52,357 nucleotides of DNA, from positions 1,782,984-1,835,340 of the forward strand of contig NZ_CM001489.1 of NCBI RefSeq assembly GCF_000262465.1, given 5' to 3'. The first letter of the stretch is position 1. Every line of letters begins with the position of its first letter. The notes below the pieces were generated by a model, which was not told the DNA's origin, searched no databases, and saw only the letters and a program-made list of their open reading frames with translations. Below are positions 35,183 through 42,903 of this stretch, in pieces. A program made the translations under genes and the position numbers. The DNA is from Frankia sp. QA3 (GTDB taxonomy: Bacteria; Actinomycetota; Actinomycetes; Frankiales; Frankiaceae).

Positions 35183-35824
35183 TCAGGTCGGCCCGGCGAC
35201 GGCCGTGCAGAACGTGACGAGGTGCTCGCGTTCCACGGCGTCGGGCCCCGTGCCGGTGGCGACGTGACGTTCGAGCGCGCCGAGCACCACGTCCAGGATC
35301 GCGCGGGCGTCCAGCTCCGGGTGGGGGCGCCCGGCCGCGGCCAGGGGCGCGACCAGCAGCTCGCCGAGCTGGTTGTCGAGGGTGGAGCGCCCCGGTTCGG
35401 GGCCGCCCGAGCGCAGCGTGAGCCGGCTGATCGCGATGCTCTGGGTGGCGATCTCGGGGCGGGTGAGCTGCGTCAGCAGGCCCTGTACCCAGGCGGCGAC
35501 CTGATCGGCGGGGCTGGTCTGCTTGGCCATCTGGTGGCCCAGGTAGGAGCGGACCCGCAGGACGCCGCGCTCCATCACGGCGTGCAGCAGCTCGCTCTTG
35601 CCGGCGAAGTAGCGGTAGAAGGTCTGGTTCGAGGAGCCGGCTTCGGCGACGATGTCGCTCACCCGTGGCTCCGCCGGCGCCACCCGCACCGCCACCCGCA
35701 GGGCGGCGTCGAGGATCTGCTCGAGTTCGTCGAGGGCGTCGCGCTGGTGACGACGCAGCGCTCGATCGACTGCGGCGCGTACGGACGCGGGCGCTGCGTC
35801 CCACTCCAGGCGGGTCGACTCCAT
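35183..35824 (-). CDS. TetR-family regulator
   Basis: The 213-aa protein (MESTRLEWDAAP start) has the helix-turn-helix at about 30-75 (ILDAALRVAVRVAPAEPRV ... SSNQTFYRYFAGKSELLH). A longer start at 35875 is possible. It is divergent from the kinase-SDR-acyl-CoA dehydrogenase operon, with two small palindromes between, and is the obvious candidate regulator of that operon. Confidence 0.85.
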   Translation of the reverse strand: MESTRLEWDAAPASVRAAVDRALRRHQRDALDELEQILDAALRVAVRVAPAEPRVSDIVAEAGSSNQTFYRYFAGKSELLHAVMERGVLRVRSYLGHQMAKQTSPADQVAAWVQGLLTQLTRPEIATQSIAISRLTLRSGGPEPGRSTLDNQLGELLVAPLAAAGRPHPELDARAILDVVLGALERHVATGTGPDAVEREHLVTFCTAVAGPT

Positions 35825-35879
35825 GGATGCCAGTGTGCCGTGCGGGGCGGGCGGAGCGGGGCCGGATCCGGCCATGGCG

Positions 35880-35915
35880 CAGAATCTGGTTCTGAATTGG
35901 GCAGAATGCTATTCT
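35880..35915. promoter_or_regulatory. Two adjacent inverted repeats between TetR and the kinase operon
   Basis: CAGAA-TCTGG-TTCTG (35880-35894) and AGAAT-GCT-ATTCT (35903-35915) share the half-site AGAAt and are 23 bases apart, about two helix turns. They lie between a minus-strand TetR gene and the plus-strand kinase gene (35954). Binding of a TetR dimer pair here would control both. Confidence 0.55.
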
Positions 35916-35953
35916 CTCCCTCGTCCCGCTCCCGTCGACGAGGAGGTCCGGAT

Positions 35954-37045
35954 GTGGAACCCGATCCAGCCAGCCAACCTGAGCCGGGGCCCGCGGTGAG
36001 CGCGGGCGCGGCAGCGCCGGGCGTGGGGCTCGACGCCGCCCGCCTGGCCCGCTGGCTCGACGCCGAGCAGGTGCCCGGCGCCGGCGAGCTGCCCGTCATC
36101 GACCGGCTCACCGGCGGCTCGCAGAACGAGCTGTACTCGCTGACCCGGGGCGGCGAGCGCACGGTGCTGCGGATGCCCCCGGCGGCCGCGAGCACGTCCC
36201 GCGTCGACGGGCTGCGCCGGGAACTGCGGCTGCTGCGCGCGCTGCGCGGAACGGACGTGCCGCACGCCGAGCTCGTCGCCGGCGACCCCACCGGCGACGT
36301 GCTGGGAATGCCGTTCTACGTCATGCGCGCCATCGACGGCTGGAGCCCGACCGCCACCTGGCCGGCCCCGTTCGACACCGACCCGGCCGCCCGCCGCGGG
36401 CTGGCGTTCGAGCTCGTCGACGGCATCGCGAAGCTGTCCCGGGTCGACTGGCGGGCCCGCGGGCTGGAGGGGTTCGGCCGCCCGGAGAACTTCCACGACC
36501 GCCAGGTCGACCGCTGGCTGAACTTCCTCGGCGCCTACCGCTTCCGCGAGCTGCCCGGCCTCGACTCCGCGGCCGCCTGGCTGCGGGCGAACCGGCCGGC
36601 CAGCTTCGAACCGGGGATCATGCACGGCGACTACCAGTTCGCCAACGTGATGTTCCGCCACGGCACCCCGGCCCGGCTCGCCGCCATCATCGACTGGGAG
36701 ATGACCACGATCGGCGACCCGCTGCTCGACCTGGGCTGGGCGCTGCTCGGCTGGGACGGGGAGGAACCCCGCACCGAGGGCTTCTACCTCGACGTCTCCG
36801 GCATGCCGCGCCGCGCCGAACTGCTGGAGCACTACGAGCGGGTGAGCGGACGCTCGACCGCGGACATCGACTACTACCTGGTGCTGGCCAACTGGAAGCT
36901 CGGCGTGGTGCTGGAGAAGAGCTACGCGGCCTTCACCAGCGGTGGGACGGTCGACCCCAAGGTCGAGACGTTCGGGCCGCTGGTGCTGCAGCTGCTGGCC
37001 ACCGCCGCCGACCTCGCCCGCTCGCTGCCGGCCCGGAGAGGCTGA
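35954..37045 (+). CDS. Aminoglycoside-phosphotransferase-like kinase (ACAD10/11- or LvaA-like)
   Basis: The 363-aa protein has the APH kinase fold: LTGGSQNELYSL near 48-59, the catalytic HGD at 224-226 with N and a MHGDYQFANVMF loop, and the DFG-equivalent IDWE with Asp247. It is close in pattern to the kinase domain found with acyl-CoA dehydrogenases (human ACAD10/ACAD11 N-terminal part; LvaA of levulinate catabolism), which phosphorylates hydroxyacyl-CoA. The GTG 35954 follows AGGAGG by seven bases. The gene is two bases upstream of an SDR and then an acyl-CoA dehydrogenase, the same partners. Antibiotic resistance is much less likely in this context. Confidence 0.82.
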   Translation: MEPDPASQPEPGPAVSAGAAAPGVGLDAARLARWLDAEQVPGAGELPVIDRLTGGSQNELYSLTRGGERTVLRMPPAAASTSRVDGLRRELRLLRALRGTDVPHAELVAGDPTGDVLGMPFYVMRAIDGWSPTATWPAPFDTDPAARRGLAFELVDGIAKLSRVDWRARGLEGFGRPENFHDRQVDRWLNFLGAYRFRELPGLDSAAAWLRANRPASFEPGIMHGDYQFANVMFRHGTPARLAAIIDWEMTTIGDPLLDLGWALLGWDGEEPRTEGFYLDVSGMPRRAELLEHYERVSGRSTADIDYYLVLANWKLGVVLEKSYAAFTSGGTVDPKVETFGPLVLQLLATAADLARSLPARRG

Positions 37046-37047
37046 CC

Positions 37048-37809
37048 ATGGGATACGCGGACACCCTGTTCGACCTGACCGACCGCGTCGTGATCGTCAC
37101 CGGCGGCAGCCGCGGGCTCGGCCGGGAGATGGCCTTCGGCGCGGCGCGCTGCGGGGCCGACGTCGTCATCGCCAGCCGGGACCTCGACTCCTGCACGGCC
37201 ACCGCCGCGGAGATCGAGGCCGAGACCGGCCGCAAGGCCCTGCCGTACGCGGTGCACGTCGGGCGCTGGGACGAGCTGCCCGGCCTCGTCGACGCCGCCT
37301 ACGATCGTTTCGGCAAGGTCGACGCACTGATCAACAACGCCGGGATGTCGCCGTTGTACGACACGCTCGGCAGCGTCAACGAGAAGCTGTTCGACGCGGT
37401 CGTCAACCTGAACCTCAAGGGTCCCTTCCGGCTGTCGGTGCTGGTCGGGGAGCGCATGGTGGCCGCGGGCCGCGGCGCCATCGTCAACGTCAGCTCCACC
37501 GGCTCCATCCGGCCGACGCCGGCGATCCTGCCGTACGCCGCGGCCAAGGCCGGTCTCAACGCGCTCACCGAGGGCCTCGCGCTCGCCCTCGGCCCGCAGG
37601 TGCGCGTCAACACCCTCATGTCCGGCCCGTTCTACACCGACGTCAGCCGGCACTGGGACCTCGACGCCGTCGCCGAGGCGGCGAAGTCGCACGCGCTGCA
37701 GCGCGCCGGTGACCCGCCCGAGATCGTCGGTTCCGCGCTGTACCTGATCTCGGATGCGTCCAGCTACACCTCCGGCGCGACCCTGCGGGTCGACGGCGGC
37801 ATCCCCTGA
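37048..37809 (+). CDS. SDR-family oxidoreductase
   Basis: The 253-aa classical SDR has VIVTGGSRGLGRE near 15-27, NNAG near 96, and Tyr163-xxx-Lys167 in LPYAAAKAG. It lacks the mycofactocin-SDR insertion after strand two, so it should use free NAD(P). Two bases from the kinase stop, so cotranslated. In a hydroxyacyl-phosphate scheme it could oxidise the 3-hydroxyacyl-CoA or reduce a keto group. Confidence 0.92.
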   Translation: MGYADTLFDLTDRVVIVTGGSRGLGREMAFGAARCGADVVIASRDLDSCTATAAEIEAETGRKALPYAVHVGRWDELPGLVDAAYDRFGKVDALINNAGMSPLYDTLGSVNEKLFDAVVNLNLKGPFRLSVLVGERMVAAGRGAIVNVSSTGSIRPTPAILPYAAAKAGLNALTEGLALALGPQVRVNTLMSGPFYTDVSRHWDLDAVAEAAKSHALQRAGDPPEIVGSALYLISDASSYTSGATLRVDGGIP

Positions 37810-37888
37810 GTCGACACCGCCCCTGGGTCGACACCGCCCCTGAGTCGACACCGCCCCTGGGTCGACACCGCCCCTGGGTCGACACCGG
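37807..37888. repeat. 17-bp tandem repeat, five copies
   Basis: TG(A/G)GTCGACACCGCCCC is repeated at 37807, 37824, 37841, 37858 and 37875 (the last partial). The stop codon of the SDR gene is in the first copy. Each unit has a GTCGAC palindrome. It fills the spacer to the acyl-CoA dehydrogenase gene. It is likely variable in length between strains. Confidence 0.95.
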
Positions 37889-37913
37889 CACGAGTGCTGG
37901 GAGGAGAAAAACC

Positions 37914-39230
37914 ATGGCATGGGACTTCTCGACCGATGCCGAGTTCGAGGCCAAGCTGGACTGGGTCCGCGCGTTCGTGCGCGACGAGGTGGCACCGCTC
38001 GACGTGCTGTTCCCCGGCTGCGAGTACCTGCCCCTCGACGACGAGCGCCGCAAGATCGTCGACCCGCTCAAGCAGCGGGTGCGCGACGCCGGCCTGTGGG
38101 CGCCGCACCTGGGTCCGGAGCTTGGCGGGCAGGGCTTCGGCGCGGTGAAGCTGACCCTGCTCAACGAGATCCTCGGCCGCACGGACTGGGGGCCGATCGT
38201 GTTCGGCACCCAGGCGCCCGACACCGGCAACGCCGAGATCATCGCCCGTTTCGGCACCCCGGAACAGAAGGAGCGCTACCTGGCGCCCCTGCTGGCCGGC
38301 GAGATCTTCTCCTGTTTCTCGATGACGGAGCCGCAGGGCGGCGCCGACCCGCGGGTGTTCACCACCCGGGCGCGGCGCGAGGGCGACGAGTGGGTGATCG
38401 ACGGCCGTAAGTACTGGTCGTCCAACGCCGCGGTGGCCTCGTTCCTCATCATCGTCGCGATCACCAACCCCGACGTCCCGGTGCACCACGGCGCGTCGAC
38501 CTTCCTCGTGCCGCGGGACACCCCCGGGGTGGTGATCGAGGACAGCCACCACGTGTTCGGCGCGCACCGCCACGAGCCGGGCCACTCCCTCGTCCGCTAC
38601 GAGGGGGTGCGGGTGCCGGCGGACGCGCTGCTCGGCCAGGAGGGGCGCGGCTTCGAGGTGGCCCAGTCCCGCTTGGCCGGCGGCCGGCTGCACCACGCCA
38701 TGCGCGCGATCGGCGTCGCCCAGCGAGCCATCGACATGATGGGACAGCGCGCCAGGAGCCGATTCACCCAGGGCAGCTCACTGGCCGACAAGCAGTTCGT
38801 GCAGGGGTTCATCGCCGACTCCTACACCGAGCTGATGCCGTTCCGCCTCGCCGTGCTGCACGCCGCCTGGCTCATCGACACGCAAGGCGAGCACGCCGCC
38901 CGCACCGAGATCGCGGCCCTGAAGGTGCTCACCCCGAAGGTCATCCAGTCCATCGTGCTGCGGGCGATCCAGGTCCACGGCGGGCTCGGCATCACCGAGC
39001 AGCTTCCCCTCGTCGACATGTTCACCACGGGGCTCGCCCTGGGCCTCGCCGACGGGCCCACCGAGGCGCACAAGGTCAACCTGGCCCGCCAGCTCCTGCG
39101 GCACTACGAGGCCGACGACCCGGCGTGGCCCGAGGAGTTCCTCGGCCGCCGCCTCGCCGCGGTCCGCGAGAAGTACGGCGACCTCGTCACCGCCGTCCCG
39201 TCGGTGCCCGCCGGGCCGCCGGGGGGGTGA
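37914..39230 (+). CDS. Acyl-CoA dehydrogenase-family protein
   Basis: The 438-aa protein has the ACAD pattern: GLWAPHLGPELGGQGFG near 60-76, the FAD/substrate segment CFSMTEPQGGADPRVF near 136-151, WVIDGRKYWSSNA near 162, and the C-terminal VHGGLGIT near 357. It follows the kinase and SDR genes in the same direction and matches the ACAD part of ACAD10/11 and LvaC-type systems (ATG 37914, GGGAGGA upstream). Whether it dehydrogenates a usual acyl-CoA or eliminates phosphate from a 4-phosphoacyl-CoA needs assay. Confidence 0.9.
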   Translation: MAWDFSTDAEFEAKLDWVRAFVRDEVAPLDVLFPGCEYLPLDDERRKIVDPLKQRVRDAGLWAPHLGPELGGQGFGAVKLTLLNEILGRTDWGPIVFGTQAPDTGNAEIIARFGTPEQKERYLAPLLAGEIFSCFSMTEPQGGADPRVFTTRARREGDEWVIDGRKYWSSNAAVASFLIIVAITNPDVPVHHGASTFLVPRDTPGVVIEDSHHVFGAHRHEPGHSLVRYEGVRVPADALLGQEGRGFEVAQSRLAGGRLHHAMRAIGVAQRAIDMMGQRARSRFTQGSSLADKQFVQGFIADSYTELMPFRLAVLHAAWLIDTQGEHAARTEIAALKVLTPKVIQSIVLRAIQVHGGLGITEQLPLVDMFTTGLALGLADGPTEAHKVNLARQLLRHYEADDPAWPEEFLGRRLAAVREKYGDLVTAVPSVPAGPPGG

Positions 39231-39236
39231 CAACGG

Positions 39237-39288
39237 GGCCGGCGTCCGCTCGCCGCCCGGGGAGATCCGGGCCGCGCGGACGCCGGCC
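39237..39288. terminator. Hairpin between convergent ACAD and TetR genes
   Basis: GGCCGGCGTCCG (39237-39248) pairs with CGGACGCCGGCC (39277-39288), 12 bp, with a smaller hairpin CCCGG/CCGGG inside the loop. Between the stops of two genes facing each other, it would end transcription both ways. Confidence 0.55.
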
Positions 39289-39320
39289 GGGCAGACCGCC
39301 GATCGGAAGGGCGTGCCGGC

Positions 39321-39998
39321 TCAGGCGTCGAGCACCGCGGTGATGAACCCCCCGATCGTGTTGACGACGTCGGCATCCTCGACCGGCAGGTGCTGGGCGT
39401 GGCAGTGGTACCAGGTGCGGTCCATCATCGACTGCACCGCCAGGCCCAGCGCCTCGGGCGCGTCGGTGGGCGTGCGCTGGCGACCCCGCAGGTGCACACC
39501 GAGCAGCCAGGCCACCCGCATCTGCATCTTGTTGCTCGCCGCGCCGACGCTCTCGTCGGCCGGGCCGGACTGCGCCGAGAGGATGAACGCGCCGTGCTGG
39601 TCCATGAACGCGAAGTACCTCCACACCCAGGCCACGACGTCGGCCTGCGTGCAGGGCCGCGGGATGGACTCCCACTCCGCTACGACCTGGAGGATCTCCT
39701 GGAAGGTGGCCTGGCCCAGGGTGTCGAAGATCTCCCGCTTGTCGCGGAAGTAGGTGTAGAAGCCGGCGCGGGAGATGCCGCAGGCGTCGGTGATGTTGTT
39801 GATGCGGGTGCCGGCGTACCCGCGTTCCAGGAAGAGCTTCTTGGAGGCGTCGAGGATCGCGTTACGGGTGCGCGCCGCGCGCCAACCCAACCGGCCGGCC
39901 GCGGTCTCGGTGCCGGCCGGCTCGACCTGCAGGACCCGGTGACCGCCGTCGGGAGCCGAGCCCTCGTCGACGATCTCCGCGGAGGTGGAGTCGCCCAT
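39321..39998 (-). CDS. TetR-family regulator
   Basis: The 225-aa protein has a 40-residue N-terminal arm and a TetR helix-turn-helix at about 47-92 (ILDASKKLFLERGYAGTRI ... SRAGFYTYFRDKREIF). The ligand domain starts with TQADVVAWVWRYFAF. ATG 39998. It converges with the acyl-CoA dehydrogenase gene and is divergent from the TetR gene at 40271. Target not evident. Confidence 0.85.
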   Translation of the reverse strand: MGDSTSAEIVDEGSAPDGGHRVLQVEPAGTETAAGRLGWRAARTRNAILDASKKLFLERGYAGTRINNITDACGISRAGFYTYFRDKREIFDTLGQATFQEILQVVAEWESIPRPCTQADVVAWVWRYFAFMDQHGAFILSAQSGPADESVGAASNKMQMRVAWLLGVHLRGRQRTPTDAPEALGLAVQSMMDRTWYHCHAQHLPVEDADVVNTIGGFITAVLDA

Positions 39999-40058
39999 CG
40001 TCAGCCCAGTGTAGGAGAGCGGGCCGGCGCAACAGTGACGGACGCGTCAGAGGTTGCT

Positions 40059-40129
40059 CACACACGCGGGTTGGGCACACACGCGTGGGTTGGGCACACA
40101 CGCGTGGGTTGGGCACAGACGCGCTCGGG
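40059..40129. repeat. 19-bp tandem repeat in the divergent TetR-TetR spacer
   Basis: CACACACGCGTGGGTTGGG occurs exactly twice (40076-40094 and 40095-40113), flanked by a 17-base version on the left and a degenerate one on the right. The full units contain the 8-base palindrome CACGCGTG, so the array sets out operator-like sites every 19 bases between two divergent regulators. Confidence 0.9.
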
Positions 40130-40270
40130 TGCGCGGTCCGGCGCCCGGCCGGCGATCAGCGAGTCCGGTGCTCCCGTATCATCCGACCTGAGCGGGCTGC
40201 GCCGCCGACCCGTCGACGCCGTCGTGCGGTGGCCGGTGCGGGCATCCGGTCAGGGCGAGCGCGAAGGGGT

Positions 40271-40915
40271 GTGTCGGCGGGATGGGCCCCAGTGGCTGAG
40301 GCGTCGCTGCGGCTTGCCGCCGACGACCCGGACCGCGCCGAGCGGGAGCGTCGCGCGATCATCCGCGCCGCCCACCGGCTGATCGGCCGGGAGGGTCGCG
40401 TGGCGACGCCGCTGGAGGACATCCTGCGCGGCGCCGGGGTGAACAGGCGCACCTTCTACCGGCACTTCCCGTCCAAGGACGCGCTGGTCCTGACCATGCA
40501 GCGGGAGGCCGCCGCCGGGGTGCGCGACAGCCTGCGGGCGGTGGTGCGCCAGGCCGGCGACGCCCGGGCCGCCGCCGTGGCGTGGATCGAGGAGCTGCTC
40601 GCGATCGGCTGGGACGAGCGCGCCAGCCGGGACGGGCGGACGTTCATGACCCCGGAGGTCGGTCTCGTCGTCGGCATCGCCGATGCCCTGGAGGACATCT
40701 ACGCCGAGCACCGGGGCATCCTCGCGGAGGTCCTCGCCGCCGGGCGCACCGACGGCAGCCTGCCCGCCGCGCAGCCGGAGTGGGACGCGCTGGCCATCCA
40801 CGCCGTCGTCGTGCGCTACCTGGAGATGCGGGCGCGCGGGCGACTCGATCGGCCCTACGCCGCGGTGGTGGACGACGTCGTCCGCCGGTTCCTCCCCCCG
40901 GCGGGGCCGGGCTGA
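40271..40915 (+). CDS. TetR-family regulator
   Basis: The 214-aa protein has a helix-turn-helix near 32-80 (IIRAAHRLIGREGRVATPL ... NRRTFYRHFPSKDALV). Start GTG 40271 or GTG 40292, both in frame; the longer frame to 40085 is repeat-derived and rejected. The cis-prenyl transferase gene follows 127 bases downstream in the same direction, with a long inverted repeat between. Confidence 0.85.
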   Translation: MSAGWAPVAEASLRLAADDPDRAERERRAIIRAAHRLIGREGRVATPLEDILRGAGVNRRTFYRHFPSKDALVLTMQREAAAGVRDSLRAVVRQAGDARAAAVAWIEELLAIGWDERASRDGRTFMTPEVGLVVGIADALEDIYAEHRGILAEVLAAGRTDGSLPAAQPEWDALAIHAVVVRYLEMRARGRLDRPYAAVVDDVVRRFLPPAGPG

Positions 40916-40945
40916 TCATCTACTGGTCGCGAACCCGGCTCGGAC

Positions 40946-40977
40946 GATGGTCACGTTGGGCGGGTATCGTCACCATC
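40946..40977. promoter_or_regulatory. Inverted repeat upstream of the cis-prenyl transferase gene
   Basis: GATGGTCACG (40946-40955) and CGTCACCATC (40968-40977) pair with one mismatch, with 12 bases between. It lies after the TetR stop and 66 bases before the prenyl transferase ATG. A regulator site or part of a terminator-promoter region. Confidence 0.45.
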
Positions 40978-41042
40978 CCGGTCGGTACCGGCCGGGAGTC
41001 GAGCCGCGCCGCGCGCGGGCGTCGACCGTAGGGGAGCACATC

Positions 41043-41819
41043 ATGACGCCGGGTCCTCTTCTCTACGCGCTCTACACCCGGCGGCTGCGCCGGCAGGTCA
41101 TGGCCGGTCCGCTGCCGGCGCACGTCGGCCTGGTCATGGACGGCAACCGCCGCTGGGCCCGCGAGATGGGCTTGGCCAACCCCAGCCTCGGCCACCGCTA
41201 CGGCGCCGAGCATGCCGAGGACGTGCTGTCCTGGTGTGAGGCCGTCGGCATCCGCCACGTCACCGTGTTCGTCTGCTCGACCGAGAACCTGCAGCGCCGC
41301 GGCGACGCCGAGGTCGCCTTCCTGATGCAGGTCATCGAGCAGGTCGTCAGCGACCGGCTCGCCCGGCCCGACGCCCGCTGGCAGGTCCACCTCGCCGGCA
41401 TGCTCGACGCGCTGCCCGACAGCACCGCGCGGGTCCTCAAGGACGCGGTCGAGACGACCCGCACCGTCACGACCGGCTTCCACGTCACCCTCGCCGTCGG
41501 CTACGGCGGGCGGCAGGAGGTCATCGAGGCGCTGCGCGAGCACCTGTACGAACGTGCCGAGGCCGGCGACTCCCTCGCCGACACCGCCGCCTCGCTGACC
41601 ATGGACGACATCGCCCGCCACCTCTACACCGCCGGGCAGCCCGACCCGGACCTGGTGATCCGGACCTCCGGCGAGCAGCGGATGTCGAACTTCCTGCTCT
41701 GGCAGAGCGCCTACTCGGAGCTGTACTTCTGCGAGGCCTACTGGCCCGCGTTCCGCGAGATCGACTTCCTGCGCGCCCTGCGCAGTTTCGCCGCGCGCGG
41801 GCGGCGCCACGGCGCCTGA
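41043..41819 (+). CDS. Cis-prenyl transferase (isoprenyl diphosphate synthase, UppS family)
   Basis: The 258-aa protein has all family motifs: VMDGNRRWARE with catalytic Asp33, VTVFVCSTENLQR near 75-87, and RTSGEQRMSNFLLWQSAYSE near 199 with YFCEAYWPAF. Actinobacteria usually have two such enzymes, one making Z,E-farnesyl diphosphate and one decaprenyl diphosphate; which it is cannot be told by eye. Its length and start with MTPGPLLYALYTRRLRRQ fit the short-chain type. ATG 41043 follows GGGGAGC. Confidence 0.93.
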   Translation: MTPGPLLYALYTRRLRRQVMAGPLPAHVGLVMDGNRRWAREMGLANPSLGHRYGAEHAEDVLSWCEAVGIRHVTVFVCSTENLQRRGDAEVAFLMQVIEQVVSDRLARPDARWQVHLAGMLDALPDSTARVLKDAVETTRTVTTGFHVTLAVGYGGRQEVIEALREHLYERAEAGDSLADTAASLTMDDIARHLYTAGQPDPDLVIRTSGEQRMSNFLLWQSAYSELYFCEAYWPAFREIDFLRALRSFAARGRRHGA

Positions 41820-42201
41820 GCAATCGGCCGCGCCGGCGAGCGGCGCCGCGGCGAAGGCCGTTGAGCCCGGAAACCCTCCGACTCCCGCAGGATCCGGTAC
41901 AGCTTCCGTAGCTGTTCCACATGGGTGGCCGCCCAGGAACTGGCCCAGACGCGCACCAGCGAGGTCGGTACCGGCTCGTCGGGCGGCGTTCGGGTCGTCA
42001 TCGCGCGGTGGGCGGCGACCGTGCCTGGTAGGCAGCGACGGTAACAAGCCGGGCCGCAGGCCAGGACGGGCCGCGGGCCGCGACGGCGGACCGTGCGACG
42101 TTCGAGCCGTTGACAGGCTTCCGGGGCCCATGGTTGTCTCTGCGTGCCCTTGCGGCGTCCATCCGAAGGGCCGGGCCCCTGATCGCGGTGAAGGAGGCAG
42201 C
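41820..42201. promoter_or_regulatory. Spacer before the leader peptide; promoter
   Basis: No gene is supported here. A TTGACA at 42110-42115 is an excellent -35 and TTGTCT at 42134-42139 a weak -10 with 18 bases between. GGGGCCC (42123-42129) can pair with GGGCCCC (42173-42179). A minus-strand frame at 41738-42001 (87 codons) has no ribosome binding site and overlaps the prenyl transferase gene; see rejected items. Confidence 0.45.
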
Positions 42202-42342
42202 GTGGCGCAGCCGTCCCGCCGCCCCCTCGCCACCGCACGCCGCCGCACGCTCATGACGTTCTCGCGCCGGCACATCGACCTGCAACGGGTCACGAGCTGC
42301 CTGTGTCCCGGCGGGTGTCGCGAGGAGCGGCCCGGCGCCTGA
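42202..42342 (+). CDS. Cys-containing leader peptide of a sulfur-uptake-type operon
   Basis: The 46-codon frame starts GTG with AAGGAGG four bases upstream and ends TFSRRHIDLQRVTSCLCPGG plus CREERPGA. The RRH(I/V)DLqRV.s..C pattern is that of the small leader peptides preceding sulfur and cysteine-related transport operons in actinomycetes; ribosome movement at the Cys codons is thought to sense cysteine. Three Cys codons (TGC, TGT, TGT) are within eight codons. Downstream genes match what usually follows such leaders, but most are deleted. A shorter start at ATG 42253 has no ribosome binding site. Confidence 0.75.
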   Translation: MAQPSRRPLATARRRTLMTFSRRHIDLQRVTSCLCPGGCREERPGA

Positions 42343-42903
42343 GCCGACCGGCCGTCCTCGTGACGGCCGTCCCGGATCCGCCGGCCACCCTTCCCGCGCC
42401 ACCCCTCCCGCCACCCCCTCTGCGTCCCCCGCCCTGCCTCCCCCGCCCTGCCTCCGCTGCCCTGCCTCCGCCGAACCGCACCCGCCTTCGCGGCCGCGGC
42501 CGGAACCAGCCCGTCGAGCCAGGTGCGGCCAGGCTCCTCGTGGGCCCGGCCGGCCGGGATGTCCTGCCGCGCCTCGGCGATGCCCCGGGTCCTACGCCCG
42601 AACGCCGCGCGCCGGGTGGGCTTCGCCGGGTGGCGGCGTCGGATGCGCGGCGTCGGATGCGCGGCGTCGACCAGGCCCGGGCCCCCGCCCTCGACGGGTC
42701 CGTGCAGGCCCAGGTGCTCGACCTGCTCGCCGAGCTGCAGGCCGACACCGGCGTGGCCTACCCGTTCATCTCGCCCGACCTGGCCGTGGTCCGCCGAATC
42801 GCCCACCGCGTCGTGGTGCTGCACGGCGGGCGGATCGTCGAGACGGCGCCGACCGCGGACCTGTTCGCCCATCCCACCGACGACCAGCCGACAAGGAGTC
42901 CTC
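42343..42903 (+). pseudogene. Remnant of a peptide/nickel-type ABC transporter ATPase
   Basis: From about 42687 to 42885 the plus-strand frame reads ALDGSVQAQVLDLLAELQ, then TGVAYPFISPDLAVVRRIAHR and VVVLHGGRIVETAPTADLFAHP, the C-terminal end of Dpp/Opp/nickel-type ATPases. Walker A, the signature and Walker B are gone, and the H-loop His is Pro (FISPDL instead of FISHDL). The 340 bases before it show no gene; they hold short repeats such as GGCGTCGGATGCGC. So the binding protein, permeases and most of the ATPase of a sulfur-type operon have been lost. Confidence 0.8.

Noticed and set aside
35954..37045. Aminoglycoside resistance gene
   Set aside because: The APH fold is clear, but the operon with an SDR and an acyl-CoA dehydrogenase fits a metabolic kinase far better.
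37807..37888. CRISPR array
   Set aside because: The 17-bp units are directly adjacent with no unique spacers; it is a simple tandem repeat.
39321..39998. This TetR gene as mftR
   Set aside because: Its helix-turn-helix region does not show the MftR pattern as I know it, and it is 5 kb from mftA with other genes between; no evidence links it to the mft palindrome.
40059..40129. CRISPR array
   Set aside because: Units of 19 bases are adjacent without spacers.
41738..42001. Minus-strand frame of 87 codons (starts MTTRTPPDEPVPTSLVRVW)
   Set aside because: It has no ribosome binding site, runs 80 bases into the prenyl transferase gene on the other strand and ends in an Arg-rich stretch; more likely a shadow frame, although its first 45 residues look protein-like.
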